From an uncultured Clostridia bacterium (GTDB lineage Bacteria > Bacillota > Clostridia > TANB77 > CAG-508), in assembly GCA_934120045.1 (NCBI GenBank), contig CAKOTF010000010.1, positions 1 to 61,994 on the forward strand: a DNA stretch of 61,994 nt, written 5' to 3'. A model generated the notes under the pieces. The model saw nothing but the letters and a program-made list of their open reading frames with translations. It was not told the DNA's origin and searched no databases. A program made the translations under genes and the position numbers. Positions 1 through 7,817 of the stretch are shown in pieces. Numbering within the stretch: the first letter of the stretch is position 1; each line of letters starts with the position of its first letter.

Positions 1-108
1 TTTATTTATGGCATTCTTATACATTTGATAACCACTACAAATAAAATAACTTCCTATACAAATAAATATTAATAAAACTGTTATTGTAATCTTTTTAACT
101 AATTTCAT
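1..108 (-). CDS. N-terminus of a membrane-anchored protein, cut by the window edge
   Basis: The minus strand reads 36 codons from an ATG at 108 to the window edge without a stop. The peptide begins MKLVKK, followed by about 18 hydrophobic residues and then GYQMYKNAINK, which is the look of a single membrane anchor with the rest of the protein outside. A weak purine-rich site (AAGGGA) lies upstream. The segment after the anchor resembles the start of clostridial monofunctional peptidoglycan glycosyltransferases, but 36 residues cannot prove that. Everything beyond the anchor lies outside the window. Confidence 0.45.
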   Translation of the reverse strand, partial: MKLVKKITITVLLIFICIGSYFICSGYQMYKNAINK

Positions 109-238
109 ATAATGCTAATCCCTTCTTTACTAAAAAGTAATTTATTGCAATAATATTATCATTTTTTATCATATAAGTCGTCATTCTAATATTACTCAAT
201 ATTACAATTTTGTAATATAATTTAATTATGTATCAAGG

Positions 239-469
239 CTATTTTTTAATTTCAGAAATAACCTTTTTTATTTTAGTATATAGAATTAGTATTCCTATAC
301 TTAATTTTAAATTGCAATTAGCATACTTACACAGCCTTAAAATAATTAAATTATTCTGAGAATCAACATCTACAACTAACACTCTTTTTCCTTGTTTAGC
401 CAATGCTACACCAAGATTAAAGGTTGTTGTTGTTTTACCAACTCCTCCTTTCTTTTAATTTAGCCACAT
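239..469 (-). pseudogene. Broken ParA/Soj-type ATPase gene
   Basis: The minus strand encodes KKGGVGKTTTTFNLGVALA followed by KQGKRVLVVDVDSQ, the deviant Walker A (KGGxGKTT) and A' region of ParA/Soj partition ATPases. The only nearby ATG (469) is separated from it by an in-frame TAA at 455-457, and the usual start peptide (MxKxIAxxNQ) is missing. After DVDSQNN the similarity stops and the frame ends at 239, about 70 codons in all, against about 250 for an intact ParA. This is therefore a decayed fragment, probably from a plasmid or integrative element. The P-loop itself is well preserved, so decay or truncation is fairly recent. Confidence 0.75.
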
Positions 470-507
470 TAATTTAATAAGATGGCTATGTATTCCATTT
501 CTGGCAT

Positions 508-538
508 AAAAAAAGAACTGACCATTTTTAATCAGTTC
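508..538 (-). terminator. Rho-independent terminator, minus strand
   Basis: A seven-base stem GAACTGA/TCAGTTC (515-521 with 532-538) is followed on the minus strand by seven T. It lies just downstream of the broken short frame at 547-681 and would stop transcription entering the parA remnant. Confidence 0.7.
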
Positions 539-546
539 AAATATGT

Positions 547-681
547 TTAATAAATTTTATTTAATTTTAAAATTAGTTCATCAATAGTTTCTGTATATAT
601 ACCCTGTTTTAATTTATCACTTTTAAATTGTATTAAGGCATTTAAAATTATGTTAGTTTCTATATTCTTAATAGGTAGTTT
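547..681 (-). pseudogene. Broken short gene, possibly of mobile-element origin
   Basis: A 44-codon open stretch on the minus strand, beginning KLPIKNIETN and ending LKLNKIY, has no start codon: an in-frame TAA occurs five codons upstream (about 694-696). The amphipathic pattern and the phrase NALIQFKSDKLKQG look like a real short helical protein. Similar small proteins are carried by clostridial conjugative elements, but I cannot name the family. Its position between a terminator and the parA remnant supports the view that 1-780 is the scar of a mobile element. Confidence 0.35.
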
Positions 682-783
682 TATTTTTTTCCTTTATTTT
701 CAAGGGTTTAATAGTGCTTTTTCATAACTCCCCACTTACCAGTTGATATTAGATTTACTTTCTTCCATATCTCTCACTCTATT

Positions 784-1269
784 CTAATAATATTTGTATT
801 CATTTTTATCATCTCGAGAATCTTTGTTTTTTAACTTTTCATCATATTTTTTATTATTAAAATACCAATCAGTTTTTTTATCCTTTGAGTGTACCTTTTT
901 ATTTTTATCTATTATTATATCAAATAAACAAAATATAGCTAACAATATTGCAATTAAATCACATACAAAATTTGTACTCATTGCTATTGATATATTTTCA
1001 TTATTTATAATAGCAATAATTGAGTTTAATAAATGTTTTCCAAAATATATCCCATATGTTAAAAAGTATACTAATGAACCAAGTAAATTTCTTTTTATTA
1101 CTAATATTATACAAATAAATATTATAAATGAAATTATTATTTCAAAATTCAAATTATATGACATTATTCCAATTAAATCTATTGAAAATTGTGTACATAC
1201 TGCAATAATTGCTCTAAATATCCAAAAAATTACCATAAACATTATTATTAATAAAGACCCTAAGCTCAT
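784..1269 (-). CDS. Predicted polytopic membrane protein, unknown function
   Basis: A 161-residue protein with three to four hydrophobic stretches (about residues 5-30, 42-60, 64-85 and 97-120) and a very hydrophilic, lysine/aspartate-rich tail of about 35 residues starting at DKNKKVHSKDKK. The tail should lie in the cytoplasm. A GAAAGGA ribosome site precedes the ATG at about 12 bases. No catalytic motif is visible and I do not recognise the family. It stands between mobile-element debris and the terminator of the conserved ireB-ruvX-DUF1292 block, so it may itself be accessory. An open frame on the opposite strand in the same region has no such composition and is a shadow. Confidence 0.55.
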   Translation of the reverse strand: MSLGSLLIIMFMVIFWIFRAIIAVCTQFSIDLIGIMSYNLNFEIIISFIIFICIILVIKRNLLGSLVYFLTYGIYFGKHLLNSIIAIINNENISIAMSTNFVCDLIAILLAIFCLFDIIIDKNKKVHSKDKKTDWYFNNKKYDEKLKNKDSRDDKNEYKYY

Positions 1270-1308
1270 ATCTCATTTTTCCTTTCATCAATTATTTTAT
1301 ATAATACT

Positions 1309-1350
1309 AAAAGTTGGTATATAGAAAATATATTTTCAATACCAACTTTT
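1309..1350 (-). terminator. Terminator after the DUF1292 gene
   Basis: A perfect 12-base stem AAAAGTTGGTAT / ATACCAACTTTT (1309-1320 with 1339-1350). On the minus strand it follows the DUF1292 stop and leads into a U-rich stretch. On the plus strand it is followed by GTTTTTTT, so it can work in both directions. Confidence 0.75.
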
Positions 1351-1356
1351 GTTTTT

Positions 1357-1653
1357 TTAATCTTCATCTTCAAAATTAAATTCATCTTTATATTTTTCTT
1401 TGAATATTTCAAATACTTTATCTAATGTTTCTTGGTCGTCAACACCTATATAAGATTCTTCTCCTGAATCCTCATCAGAATCTTCTAGTCTTAATATAAC
1501 AACTCTTCCGTCCTCTTCTACATCTCCTTCAACTGGTAATAGTACTACATATTCTTCATCTTCTAATTCTACTAAATCTAAAAACTCAAATCTTACTTCA
1601 TTTCCATCTTCATCATTTAATACTATTATATTATCCATTTCTTCATTTTCCAT
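1357..1653 (-). CDS. DUF1292 family protein (YrzB-like)
   Basis: A 98-residue, extremely acidic protein. It matches the DUF1292 pattern: an opening beta segment IVLNDEDGNEVRFEFLDLVE, a middle EEYVVLLPVE, a turn rich in acidic residues, then VVILRLED and a C-terminal helix ETLDKVFEIFKEKY. DUF1292 proteins are small cytoplasmic proteins of unknown function that in Firmicutes sit directly downstream of ireB and ruvX, exactly as here (26 bases after ruvX). An AGAAAGGA site supports the ATG at 1653. The family assignment is firm; no biochemical role is established. Confidence 0.9.
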   Translation of the reverse strand: MENEEMDNIIVLNDEDGNEVRFEFLDLVELEDEEYVVLLPVEGDVEEDGRVVILRLEDSDEDSGEESYIGVDDQETLDKVFEIFKEKYKDEFNFEDED

Positions 1654-1678
1654 TTTTTAATCTTTCCTTTCTAAACAA

Positions 1679-2116
1679 TTAATTATCATTTTTATTAAAT
1701 TTTAACTTATTTAAATATGTTTCTAAAATATACACTGCAGATATAGTATCCACTATACTTCTTTTTTTATACTTATTTACATCTAATAAGTTCATCGTTT
1801 TATGTGCCGCAACTGTTGTTAATCTTTCGTCTATTATTTCTATTTTTAGTGTATTATATTTACATTTTAATTTATGAATAAACTTATCTGTTATGACAGT
1901 TCTTTCAGATTCAGTCCCATTCATATTAATTGGTCTTCCTATAACAATCGTATCTACATCATATATTGCAAACAATTCATCAAGCCTCTTTAATATTACC
2001 TTATCAGAACCTTTATTATTTATTGTTTCAAGACCTTGCGCAGTTATATTTAATGCATCTGTTATTGAAATTCCAGTTCTTGCATCACCATAATCTATTC
2101 CTAAGATTCTTTTCAT
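1679..2116 (-). CDS. ruvX: RuvX/YqgF Holliday junction resolvase-like nuclease
   Basis: A 145-residue RNase H-fold protein of the YqgF/RuvX family, a cytoplasmic nuclease linked to pre-16S rRNA 5' end maturation and to Holliday junction resolution. The family signatures are all present: RILGIDYGDARTGIS with the first catalytic Asp at residue 7, VIGRPINMNG with its following Glu, IIDERLTT near residue 100, and a final Asp in KRSIVDTISA near residue 124. The length is normal for the family (about 140). It lies between ireB (26 bases upstream) and the DUF1292 gene, the standard Firmicutes order, and is presumably co-transcribed with them. Confidence 0.95.
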   Translation of the reverse strand: MKRILGIDYGDARTGISITDALNITAQGLETINNKGSDKVILKRLDELFAIYDVDTIVIGRPINMNGTESERTVITDKFIHKLKCKYNTLKIEIIDERLTTVAAHKTMNLLDVNKYKKRSIVDTISAVYILETYLNKLKFNKNDN

Positions 2117-2142
2117 AAGATATTCCTTTCATTTTACTACTA

Positions 2143-2394
2143 TTAATCTAAATCAATAAAACTTCTTACCATTTTTTCTAGTAATTCATCTCTTTCTAAT
2201 GTTCTTATTTTATTTCTTGCATTATTATGGCTTGTTATATATGTTGGATCTCCTGATAAGATATATCCTACAATTTGATTTATAGGATTATATCCCTTTT
2301 CTACAAGTGCTTCATACACTTCTTTTAAAATTTCTTTTGCTTTTTCATTCTTTTCTTTTTCAAAATTAAAGCTCATTGTTTTATCAAAATCCAT
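2143..2394 (-). CDS. ireB: IreB family regulatory protein (UPF0297/DUF965)
   Basis: A protein of 83 residues from the preferred start, matching the IreB family almost throughout: DKTMSFNF, then EVYEALVEKGYNPINQIVGYILSGDP, YITSHNNARNKIR and LERDELLEKMVRSF. In Enterococcus, IreB is a phosphorylated substrate of the Ser/Thr kinase IreK and affects envelope stress resistance; the role here is by family. I chose the ATG at 2394 (MDFDKTMSF), because it matches the family N-terminus and has an AAAAGGA site about 11 bases upstream. ATGs at 2415 and 2406 are in frame but lack a site. In many Firmicutes alaS precedes this gene; here a GAF/GGDEF-like gene does. Confidence 0.93.
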   Translation of the reverse strand: MDFDKTMSFNFEKEKNEKAKEILKEVYEALVEKGYNPINQIVGYILSGDPTYITSHNNARNKIRTLERDELLEKMVRSFIDLD

Positions 2395-2423
2395 TCTTTT
2401 AACCATCCTTTTCATAAAATACT

Positions 2424-3557
2424 TTAAATTGATGTTATACTATGTTCATTTTTGTCACAACTATCTAGATATTGTTCTAGTTTTTTCAATACTTCTTCCA
2501 TTCCTGTACCTTTATAATATGTTGTTACAACAAAATTTAATTTAGCATTAACTTGTTGAATTTTTTTATTTTTATTATTTACAACTCGTTTTGGTTGTTC
2601 TTCAATATCTATTTCTTCAAAATCTTCCTTTAAAGATATATTTATAGCTTCAGCAGTTGTCTTTATATTAGTTATATAATCTATTACAGAATCTGTTGAT
2701 ATCCCAGAAAACACTATTACAAATTTTGGTCCCATATATCTTATAAATATATATTCACTTGATATATTCTTTTTTACATAATCACTAATATCTATAATAA
2801 CTTGGTTTCCTAATTTTCTTGAATATTTTTCGTTTATTTCTTCTATATTAGCAATTCTAAACATACATACTGCAGAAGTTGTATATTGATCTATTGTTTT
2901 CTTTCCTTCACCATATAAATATTCTTCTGAATACAAACCTGTAAATAAATCTTTTCTTACTATTGATTCTAATGTTCTTTGATGTACAGTTGTTTTTAAA
3001 ACTGATACAATATTATCTTTTATAACTTCAAAAATTGTTGTATCTATATTATCGAAATCATGTGCAATTCCACTTTCAATAATCCAATATCCTATATAAA
3101 CATTATCTTCATATATTGGGAAAAATATAGCAGATTTAGCTCTCGCAAATTCCATTGTTTGATATGGTAATTTTTCATTATCATTATTTATAGTTATATA
3201 TTTAGGTGTGGCTGTTGCAATACTATCTTTAAATATAGGAACATTTTGTAAATTTCTTAAAGTTTCCCAGTGTTTTTGGTCAACATTTGTTGCCTTTATT
3301 TGATATTCAGCTCCATCAAAAACTACAATTGTTGAATACTTTATTTCATATTTTTCAATTAGTATATCATTTATCTTTTTTATTTTATCATCAACAGAAG
3401 ATGTTTCTCCTATTGTATTTAAAAAGTCTTGCAATACTCTTAGATTATTTGCTTGTCTTTGTAAACTATTAAATTCTTGTATTTTACGATGTATCTGAAC
3501 ATTATATATAAGTAAACCAATAACAATTGCTACTAATATTCCTACAATTATAAACAT
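2424..3557 (-). CDS. Membrane-anchored GAF and degenerate GGDEF domain protein
   Basis: A 377-residue protein with one N-terminal membrane helix (about residues 2-20), a short coiled region, a GAF-like sensor domain (about 35-190) and a GGDEF-like fold (about 200-370). The region DLFTGLYSEEYLYGEG corresponds to the D-x-LTGLxNR start of GGDEF domains. The signature itself reads YMGPKFVIVF near residue 275 instead of GGDEF, so cyclase activity is not expected. It may sense a ligand or act as a scaffold. It follows the CpaE-like gene by 18 bases and precedes ireB by about 30, so it probably shares their transcript. The ligand is unknown. Confidence 0.7.
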   Translation of the reverse strand: MFIIVGILVAIVIGLLIYNVQIHRKIQEFNSLQRQANNLRVLQDFLNTIGETSSVDDKIKKINDILIEKYEIKYSTIVVFDGAEYQIKATNVDQKHWETLRNLQNVPIFKDSIATATPKYITINNDNEKLPYQTMEFARAKSAIFFPIYEDNVYIGYWIIESGIAHDFDNIDTTIFEVIKDNIVSVLKTTVHQRTLESIVRKDLFTGLYSEEYLYGEGKKTIDQYTTSAVCMFRIANIEEINEKYSRKLGNQVIIDISDYVKKNISSEYIFIRYMGPKFVIVFSGISTDSVIDYITNIKTTAEAINISLKEDFEEIDIEEQPKRVVNNKNKKIQQVNAKLNFVVTTYYKGTGMEEVLKKLEQYLDSCDKNEHSITSI

Positions 3558-3575
3558 TTATTTTCCCCTCCACTG

Positions 3576-5969
3576 TTAATATCTTTTGCTCATTTGTTCA
3601 AGAGTACTATTCATACTTGATGAAAAAGTTGTATTTTTTGCTGATGGTGGCGTATATTTGTTATTACTACTGTTATTCCCACTATATACTAATGTAGCTA
3701 GTTGTTTTAGACTTTGTAAAAGTTTCTTTGAATATCCTTTTAATGATATATCACAAATTACTAAACCATCTAAATATCTTAAATATGTCTCAATTTCTAA
3801 TGGAATTGTAATTGTTTTTACTGTCCTTCTATTAAATAATTCTTTACTAATAGTCATTCCTGCATCATTATATCTTGATATACCACCAACTAAAATTTCT
3901 TGATTTAATTCCTTTGTCTTTACAAACTTGTTTAGAATAACTCTTACCTTTCTTTCATCAAACGCACCTTTATCATTTAATTTGTTCAAAAATAATGTTA
4001 AAGGTTGAATTGTGAGAATATCCATTGATTGTACTAGATAAATTTCTTGTGAATATTTAAAATACATATATGGTGTATTAAAATCACAATCTAGCAATAT
4101 TATACTATGCTTTTTTAATAATGTTTGTATTATTGGTTCAACATTTTCAATTTCTCCAACATCAAAAGCTGAAGTATACACTGTTAAATTTTTATGTACT
4201 TCTATTCCATCTGCCGTTCCATCTTTTAATCCACGTATGCAATCATTTGCTTTTACTCTTAAACTTTCTTCATTTTTAGTATAAATATAATATGCATTTC
4301 TATTTTGCGTTAAATCTAATATAGCTGTATTAACATTATTCATAGCTAATATTTCAGCAACATTATTAACTAAAAAAGATGTACCATTTTTACTAGTACC
4401 TACAAATGAAACTATTTTTTGATTTGAAGTTAATAGCCTATCTATGTCTAGTTCTTCGTATTTTGGGTATACTTTATTATAATTGTTTATATTTAAATTG
4501 TCTTGATTTGAAAAAACTTTTTCATTATTAGATTGAGGAAATACATTTTTATTAATTTTTTCTTCATTTGCATTACTAAATGTATTTGCTCCTGTTTCTT
4601 CAAAACTTGGTAATACATTTATATCTTGACTATCTTCAAATCCTGGTAATATACTATTATCTTCTTCTTCAGATAGATCACTTTGTTTTTCTTCCATAAA
4701 TCCTGGTAATACGTCATCTTTTTCATCTTCTTCAAACCCCGGCAATATTGTTTCTTCTTGACTATCTTCAAATCCTGGTAATGTTTTTTCTATTTCGTTA
4801 TTGTCTATTTTTTTCAAATCTTCTACCGTCTCATTTTTTCTAGGTCTTCCTCTTTTTCTTTTTGGAACTACTTCAACTGGCTCTGTAACAATTTTTTTAG
4901 GTCTTCCTCTTCTTCTTCTTTCTGGTTGCTCTACAATTTCTTCTTGAGTCACATCAATTTCTGGTAAAACATTACTTTCTTCGTTTTCATTATTATTCAA
5001 TTCTGATTCTACCCCAGTATTATAAATTAATTCATTATCTAATTCTAGTGGTTTTTTCTCTTTTTCTGCAGTTTTAATTACTTTTTTTACATTTGTACTC
5101 ATTGCTGATGGAATAATAACTGGCTCTTTCAAGTTGTTTTCTGATGTTTCTAATAATATCTCACTTGTTCCTGGTGTTTTTTCTTTTTCTTGATTTGCCT
5201 TTAATGCTTTACCTTTTAACTTTCTTAATTGTTTTTGCTCTTGTTTAGTCATTCTTACATCATTATTAACACCTTCATAAGCAAATATTTCTGCATACTT
5301 ACTTGACCTTTCTTCTAGAACAGCTCTTACATTTAATGGTAGAAATTTACAGATTATTTTTAATTGTATTGTATTATATTGTGCTGCTATACTGTCAAAA
5401 CTATCAAGAATTTTTTGTTCATCATTTCCTATTTTTTTATAATGTGCTAATATATTTTGAATTTCTAGTTCACTTACTTCATTCTCATCATTTTTTTCAT
5501 AAAGAACATCTTCTGAATCAATTTTATAATAAACTTTTGCTTCTTTCTTTAAACGTGGTCTATTTATTAGTCTACAAACTTCATTTATGCTTCTATCACT
5601 TCCAATTATTGCATTATATACACCTATCCCAAATAATTTTATTAAAAGTTCTTCTCCTTTTCTTCTTCTCTCTTCACATATTAGAATAATAGGTATATCT
5701 TCTCCTTTTAAATTTGCCGCTTCATCACTTATACTATCTAATCTTCCAAATATAAAATTATCCATTTGTTCAAAATCTGAACTTGTATATTGCTCTAGAT
5801 CTTCACTAATAACAATTCTATCATATGTTTTATCTCTTTGTAATTCTTTGAGAATAGCATTAAAGTAGTATACATTTTTATAAGAAATTATTTCTTTGTA
5901 TTGTTTTTCATATTGTTTTACTATTGCTTCTGACATCTTATCATTACTTACTGCAAATAGAACTCTCAT
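3576..5969 (-). CDS. CpaE-like protein with AT-hook motifs and LPGF repeats
   Basis: A 797-residue protein. Residues 1-150 look like a pseudo-receiver domain, as in CpaE (MRVLFAVSND, IVISEDLEQ, IPIILICEE). A long low-complexity linker carries two AT-hook-like motifs, RRRGRPKK and KRGRPRK (about residues 350-375), then five LPGF/LPSF repeats (about 390-465). Residues about 500-770 form a MinD/ParA-like ATPase domain with the strands IVSFVGTS, TAILDLTQ and SIILLDCDF. Its P-loop reads GTSKNGTS, lacking the usual GKT lysine, so ATP hydrolysis is doubtful. It follows a VirB2-like small membrane protein by 11 bases. A role in locating a secretion or pilus machine, or the chromosome, is inference. 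Confidence 0.65.
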   Translation of the reverse strand: MRVLFAVSNDKMSEAIVKQYEKQYKEIISYKNVYYFNAILKELQRDKTYDRIVISEDLEQYTSSDFEQMDNFIFGRLDSISDEAANLKGEDIPIILICEERRRKGEELLIKLFGIGVYNAIIGSDRSINEVCRLINRPRLKKEAKVYYKIDSEDVLYEKNDENEVSELEIQNILAHYKKIGNDEQKILDSFDSIAAQYNTIQLKIICKFLPLNVRAVLEERSSKYAEIFAYEGVNNDVRMTKQEQKQLRKLKGKALKANQEKEKTPGTSEILLETSENNLKEPVIIPSAMSTNVKKVIKTAEKEKKPLELDNELIYNTGVESELNNNENEESNVLPEIDVTQEEIVEQPERRRRGRPKKIVTEPVEVVPKRKRGRPRKNETVEDLKKIDNNEIEKTLPGFEDSQEETILPGFEEDEKDDVLPGFMEEKQSDLSEEEDNSILPGFEDSQDINVLPSFEETGANTFSNANEEKINKNVFPQSNNEKVFSNQDNLNINNYNKVYPKYEELDIDRLLTSNQKIVSFVGTSKNGTSFLVNNVAEILAMNNVNTAILDLTQNRNAYYIYTKNEESLRVKANDCIRGLKDGTADGIEVHKNLTVYTSAFDVGEIENVEPIIQTLLKKHSIILLDCDFNTPYMYFKYSQEIYLVQSMDILTIQPLTLFLNKLNDKGAFDERKVRVILNKFVKTKELNQEILVGGISRYNDAGMTISKELFNRRTVKTITIPLEIETYLRYLDGLVICDISLKGYSKKLLQSLKQLATLVYSGNNSSNNKYTPPSAKNTTFSSSMNSTLEQMSKRY

Positions 5970-5980
5970 TTTTTACTCTT

Positions 5981-6394
5981 TTACCCCCTTCCAAACTTTA
6001 CAACAATTGCAAAGGCTAGTGGTAAAATTTGGCATATTACTAAAATAGTTATAAATGATATCATTGTAACTAGTCCTTTTTCTTGTGTATCTAATTTTCT
6101 TATTCCTATAACATATTGATATATTGCACTTATTGCAATTCCTAAAAAGCAAAATGGAATACTATAAATTCTAATTATATTTAATACATATGCTGCTATT
6201 CCATAAGCATCTGATCCATATTTTGCTTTATAATCATCTAAAGATTTTGTTGCACTCTCTTTTATCCTTATTAATTGGCTTTCGTTTTCTGCATCTATTA
6301 TACTTGTACTAGTTGATTCTGCAAATACTTTTGTTGTTCCGCAAACACATAGTGAAAGTATCAAAATTATTGCGATTGTTGCAATTTTTTTCAT
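5981..6394 (-). CDS. Small exported membrane protein, VirB2/TrbC-like layout
   Basis: A 137-residue protein. It begins with a signal peptide (MKKIATIAIILILSLCVCG, then a TTKVFAES cleavage-like region), followed by a polar helix of about 45 residues and two hydrophobic helices (about 67-93 and 103-132) joined by a short basic loop, GIRKLDTQEKG. This is the layout of VirB2/TrbC pilin-like subunits of type IV secretion systems and of the Mbov_0395-type proteins of Gram-positive elements. No other type IV secretion gene is visible in the window, so the label describes architecture, not proven function. It is first in an apparent operon with the CpaE-like gene. Confidence 0.5.
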   Translation of the reverse strand: MKKIATIAIILILSLCVCGTTKVFAESTSTSIIDAENESQLIRIKESATKSLDDYKAKYGSDAYGIAAYVLNIIRIYSIPFCFLGIAISAIYQYVIGIRKLDTQEKGLVTMISFITILVICQILPLAFAIVVKFGRG

Positions 6395-6450
6395 ATCAAT
6401 TTTCCTTTCTCATTATTGTTATTTTTACTTATATATCATACACTAGAATT

Positions 6451-6486
6451 AAAAAAATAGCAAGTTATTTCTTGCTATTTTTTATA
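6451..6486 (-). terminator. Bidirectional-looking terminator after the glucosaminidase gene
   Basis: The stem AAATAGCAAG / CTTGCTATTT with a short TTATTT loop has A/T tracts on both sides. On the minus strand it immediately follows the stop codon at 6482 and ends in a T run. Confidence 0.8.
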
Positions 6487-7654
6487 TTTTTTTGTAAAGA
6501 TAAACCATATAGTTATATACTTTATTTGCCCAATTAGAATCACTTGCATATTTTTGATTTACACCTTTTATAGTATTACCATTATAATATGTCCCTATCG
6601 CTTTTTCACCATTATATATTATAGTTCCTTTTGGATTTAAATAATACTTAACTAATACTCTTGCAATTAAATCTATTCCTTCTGCATATGAATTAAATGT
6701 ACTTGCACTGTTATAAGGACTAGAATCATATGCTCTATACCCAAATATATTTTTCTTGCTTATAGCAATATTGGATTTTCCCCAACCACTTTCATGTATT
6801 CCTATTGCCGCAACAAAAACACCATTTATATTATACTCATTTTCTATGTAATAAAAATATTCTGCATTTTCTCTAAAAATATTATTCTTGTCATTTTCAT
6901 CTGTTAATACTTTCTTAAATTGATCTAATGATAATCCACTTGGCTTATTAAGTGCCATTTCAATATCATAGGTGATTTTTCCATCTGCTGATATATTTGC
7001 ATCACCAGTATTATTAATTTTTAATGCTACATTCTCTAATCTTATCCATCCATATTGCCCATTTTTAAAGATTTTACACCATCCATCCTTTATATCCAAT
7101 ACTTTCAATATAGTATTTCTACTAAGAATCGTTATTCTAGAACTATTATAATCACTGTCTCTTTTAACTTCTGCCATGTCAGATGTTATATAAACTTCAT
7201 TTCCTTTAGAAATCTTATAACTTTTTTTGCTTTTTGATGTTCCAATTTGAACAATTTTGTTTACTGGATTAGTAATAATTATAGAACTTATTTCTTCTTC
7301 TTTTTTTTCACTATTTTCATTAATTGTAATCTTTTTCGTTACTTGCTGTTTTCCTGTTCTTCCTTCTTGAATTACTTGTATAGTCTCTTTTGGCAATTCA
7401 TCATTATTTTCATATTCTGTAATATATTCTATTTCAATTTCTTCTGTTATAATTTGTTCTGAATTAATTTTATTATTTTGCTTTATTACATTATCTATAT
7501 CAAAGTCTTGCATTTTAGAAAATTTAACATCCATATTTTCTTGGCTTTGAGCATATACTCCCTTTATGCTTAAATTACTTGATATATATACTATTAACAA
7601 TATTACAAATAATATTATAAATATTATTATTGTCTTTTTTTCCTTTGAATTCAT
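6482..7654 (-). CDS. Anchored SH3-domain glucosaminidase (cell-wall hydrolase)
   Basis: A 390-residue exported peptidoglycan hydrolase. An N-terminal hydrophobic segment (about residues 8-30) is a signal anchor. A charged linker (about 40-140) carries IEIEYITEYEND-type acidic residues. A bacterial SH3 domain follows (about 145-212; YITSDMAEVKRDSDYNSS, GWCKIFKNGQYGWIR). The C-terminal glucosaminidase domain (about 240-390) holds the catalytic-type motif IGIHESGWGKS, then KKNIFGYRAYDSSPY and YASDSNWANKV. It should cut N-acetylglucosaminyl bonds in peptidoglycan outside the membrane. The nearest good ribosome site lies about 30 bases upstream of the ATG, so the start is less certain than the family. 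Confidence 0.85.
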   Translation of the reverse strand: MNSKEKKTIIIFIILFVILLIVYISSNLSIKGVYAQSQENMDVKFSKMQDFDIDNVIKQNNKINSEQIITEEIEIEYITEYENNDELPKETIQVIQEGRTGKQQVTKKITINENSEKKEEEISSIIITNPVNKIVQIGTSKSKKSYKISKGNEVYITSDMAEVKRDSDYNSSRITILSRNTILKVLDIKDGWCKIFKNGQYGWIRLENVALKINNTGDANISADGKITYDIEMALNKPSGLSLDQFKKVLTDENDKNNIFRENAEYFYYIENEYNINGVFVAAIGIHESGWGKSNIAISKKNIFGYRAYDSSPYNSASTFNSYAEGIDLIARVLVKYYLNPKGTIIYNGEKAIGTYYNGNTIKGVNQKYASDSNWANKVYNYMVYLYKKI

Positions 7655-7709
7655 ATTTAAAAATTGATAGTTTTACTAACATTCTCCTTTCACAAAAATC
7701 ATCAACTTA

Positions 7710-7738
7710 ATTTTATTATTAATAATATTTTTTGTCAA
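7710..7738 (-). promoter_or_regulatory. Sigma-A type promoter for the glucosaminidase gene
   Basis: On the minus strand TTGACA (7733-7738) and TAAAAT (7710-7715) are separated by 17 bases, about 55 bases upstream of the start codon. Confidence 0.6.
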
Positions 7739-7817
7739 TTCAAATTATTGGAAATTATTAATAACCTCTTGAATATTTTCATAAGTTATATTATTATGAT
7801 ATTTGAGGAGATTCTTT

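Noticed and set aside
794..1324. Long plus-strand open frame of 176 codons opposite the membrane-protein gene
   Set aside because: It is the antisense of the minus-strand gene, lacks a ribosome site and has shadow-like composition; the minus frame has both site and membrane-protein pattern.
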